Shown: piece after piece, positions 63,661 through 64,000 of the stretch
Position numbering within the stretch: the stretch's first letter is position 1
Layout: each line of letters opens with the position of its first letter
Assembly: GCA_016647705.1 (NCBI GenBank)
Contig: JAENRU010000492.1
Span: forward strand, 279,001 to 343,000
Source of the DNA: Eucommia ulmoides
Taxonomy: Eukaryota > Streptophyta > Magnoliopsida > Garryales > Eucommiaceae
DNA: 64,000 nt
Direction: 5' to 3'
Notes under the pieces: model-generated
Databases searched by the model: none
What the model was told of the DNA's origin: nothing
What the model saw: only the letters and a program-made list of their open reading frames with translations
Translations under genes and position numbers: made by a program

Positions 63661-64000
63661 GGACGAAAAATATGACATGATCGGGATGAAACGGCCCTCT
63701 GTGTAAAACGCCCCCAAAATGCCCAAAAAGACTAAATTCGACCAGATAATTCAACTATGTCTATTTCGGACGGAAGACAACACTTTTTTAGGTGGAAACG
63801 GCCTTCTTTAGAAACACCCCCAAAATGCTCAGAAAGACCAAATTTGACCCGAAAATTCAACTGTGTCCGTTTCGGACTCAAAATACCACTTGTTTGGTTC
63901 GAAGCGGGCCTCCGTACAAAACGCACTCAAAATGCCCGAAAACACCAAATTTGACCTGAATGTTGAACAGTGGTTGTTTCGGACGAAAAGCACCACTTTT

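Larger units (their letters stand above)
57693..64000 (+). repeat. Satellite array, right part
   Basis: The same satellite resumes after the 205-bp insert, with the tail of a D monomer (TTCGACCAAATAA) followed by an A monomer. D poly-T tracts begin near 58072, 58737, 59196, 59652, 60309, 60768, 61227, 61717, 62179, 62641, 63103, 63560 and 63997. Intervals are four-monomer (about 460 bp) except two six-monomer units (58072-58737 and 59652-60309). The 61227-61717 interval is lengthened by a 44-nt T run, and the last interval is shortened by a 20-bp deletion near 63640. The window ends inside the T tract of a D monomer, so the array continues to the right. No genes are supported. Confidence 0.97.

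Noticed and set aside
1..64000. CRISPR array
   Set aside because: There are regular repeats but no short direct repeats alternating with unique spacers. Everything between landmarks is itself repeated, and the unit is far too long.
1..64000. Telomeric repeat, 5S or 45S rDNA, or tRNA clusters
   Set aside because: No TTTAGGG-type runs, rRNA landmarks or tRNA-like folds were seen.
1..64000. An undescribed gene system or operon
   Set aside because: No coding sequence with a consistent frame, conserved domain or regulatory context is present. The unusual content is repeat architecture.

Overview
The window is a single long satellite-DNA array from a eukaryotic nuclear genome. I see no functional protein-coding, rRNA or tRNA gene. 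Essentially all of 1-57487 and 57693-64000 consists of head-to-tail copies, all in one orientation, of a roughly 107-bp monomer that typically begins TTCAACTGTGTC and ends near CGACCAGATAA or TTTGACCTGAAAA. Short reading frames recur throughout on both strands. They are by-products of the repeat, because the monomer lengths are mostly not multiples of three and each copy is read in a shifted frame. The only foreign sequence is a 205-bp piece at 57488-57692. Its translation carries GPITCARSKKIKEAL followed by LIHLV, which resembles the C-terminal part of Ty3/gypsy-type retrotransposon polyproteins of flowering plants. That fragment and the array architecture suggest pericentromeric, centromeric or knob heterochromatin of a plant, probably a eudicot. 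The species cannot be named from the sequence.

The monomers fall into six recognisable types, here called A to F. They are arranged as higher-order repeats (HORs): a four-monomer unit of about 460 bp (A or E, then B, C, D) and a six-monomer unit of about 665 bp (E-F-A-B-C-D). Type D is about 140 bp and looks like a fusion of the front of a C-type monomer with the back of an F/B-type monomer. It carries a poly-T tract of 8 to 44 nt and a strong inverted repeat. Using the D poly-T tract as a ruler I count about 124 D monomers, about 85 four-monomer intervals, 22 six-monomer intervals and 16 irregular intervals.

Above the HOR there is a third level of order. A module of about 1.6 kb (interval pattern about 459, 666, 475 bp) recurs near 0.42, 16.4, 21.3 (shortened), 24.5, 27.0 and 30.3 kb. 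A 2.535-kb tandem duplication covers 24.0-29.0 kb. Blocks near 31.2-36.6 and 33.5-39.5 kb repeat with offsets of about 4.00 and 4.43 kb. A six-monomer module recurs four times between 50.7 and 57.2 kb.

Layout: 1-2.7 kb mixed units; 2.7-14.1 kb almost only four-monomer units; 14.1-24 kb mixed; 24-29 kb tandem duplication; 29-40.8 kb duplicated blocks; 40.8-47.6 kb mixed; 47.6-49.4 kb scrambled junctions; 49.4-57.3 kb young modules; 57.3-57.7 kb disrupted unit with the retrotransposon fragment; 57.7-64 kb mixed, including two 462-bp units that read as identical at 61.8-62.7 kb. Both window ends lie inside D monomers, so the array continues on both sides. What is notable here is structural: the composite D monomer, a paired-arm inverted repeat whose two arms change together between monomer types, CENP-B-box-like 17-mers, and a clear record of recombination junctions.
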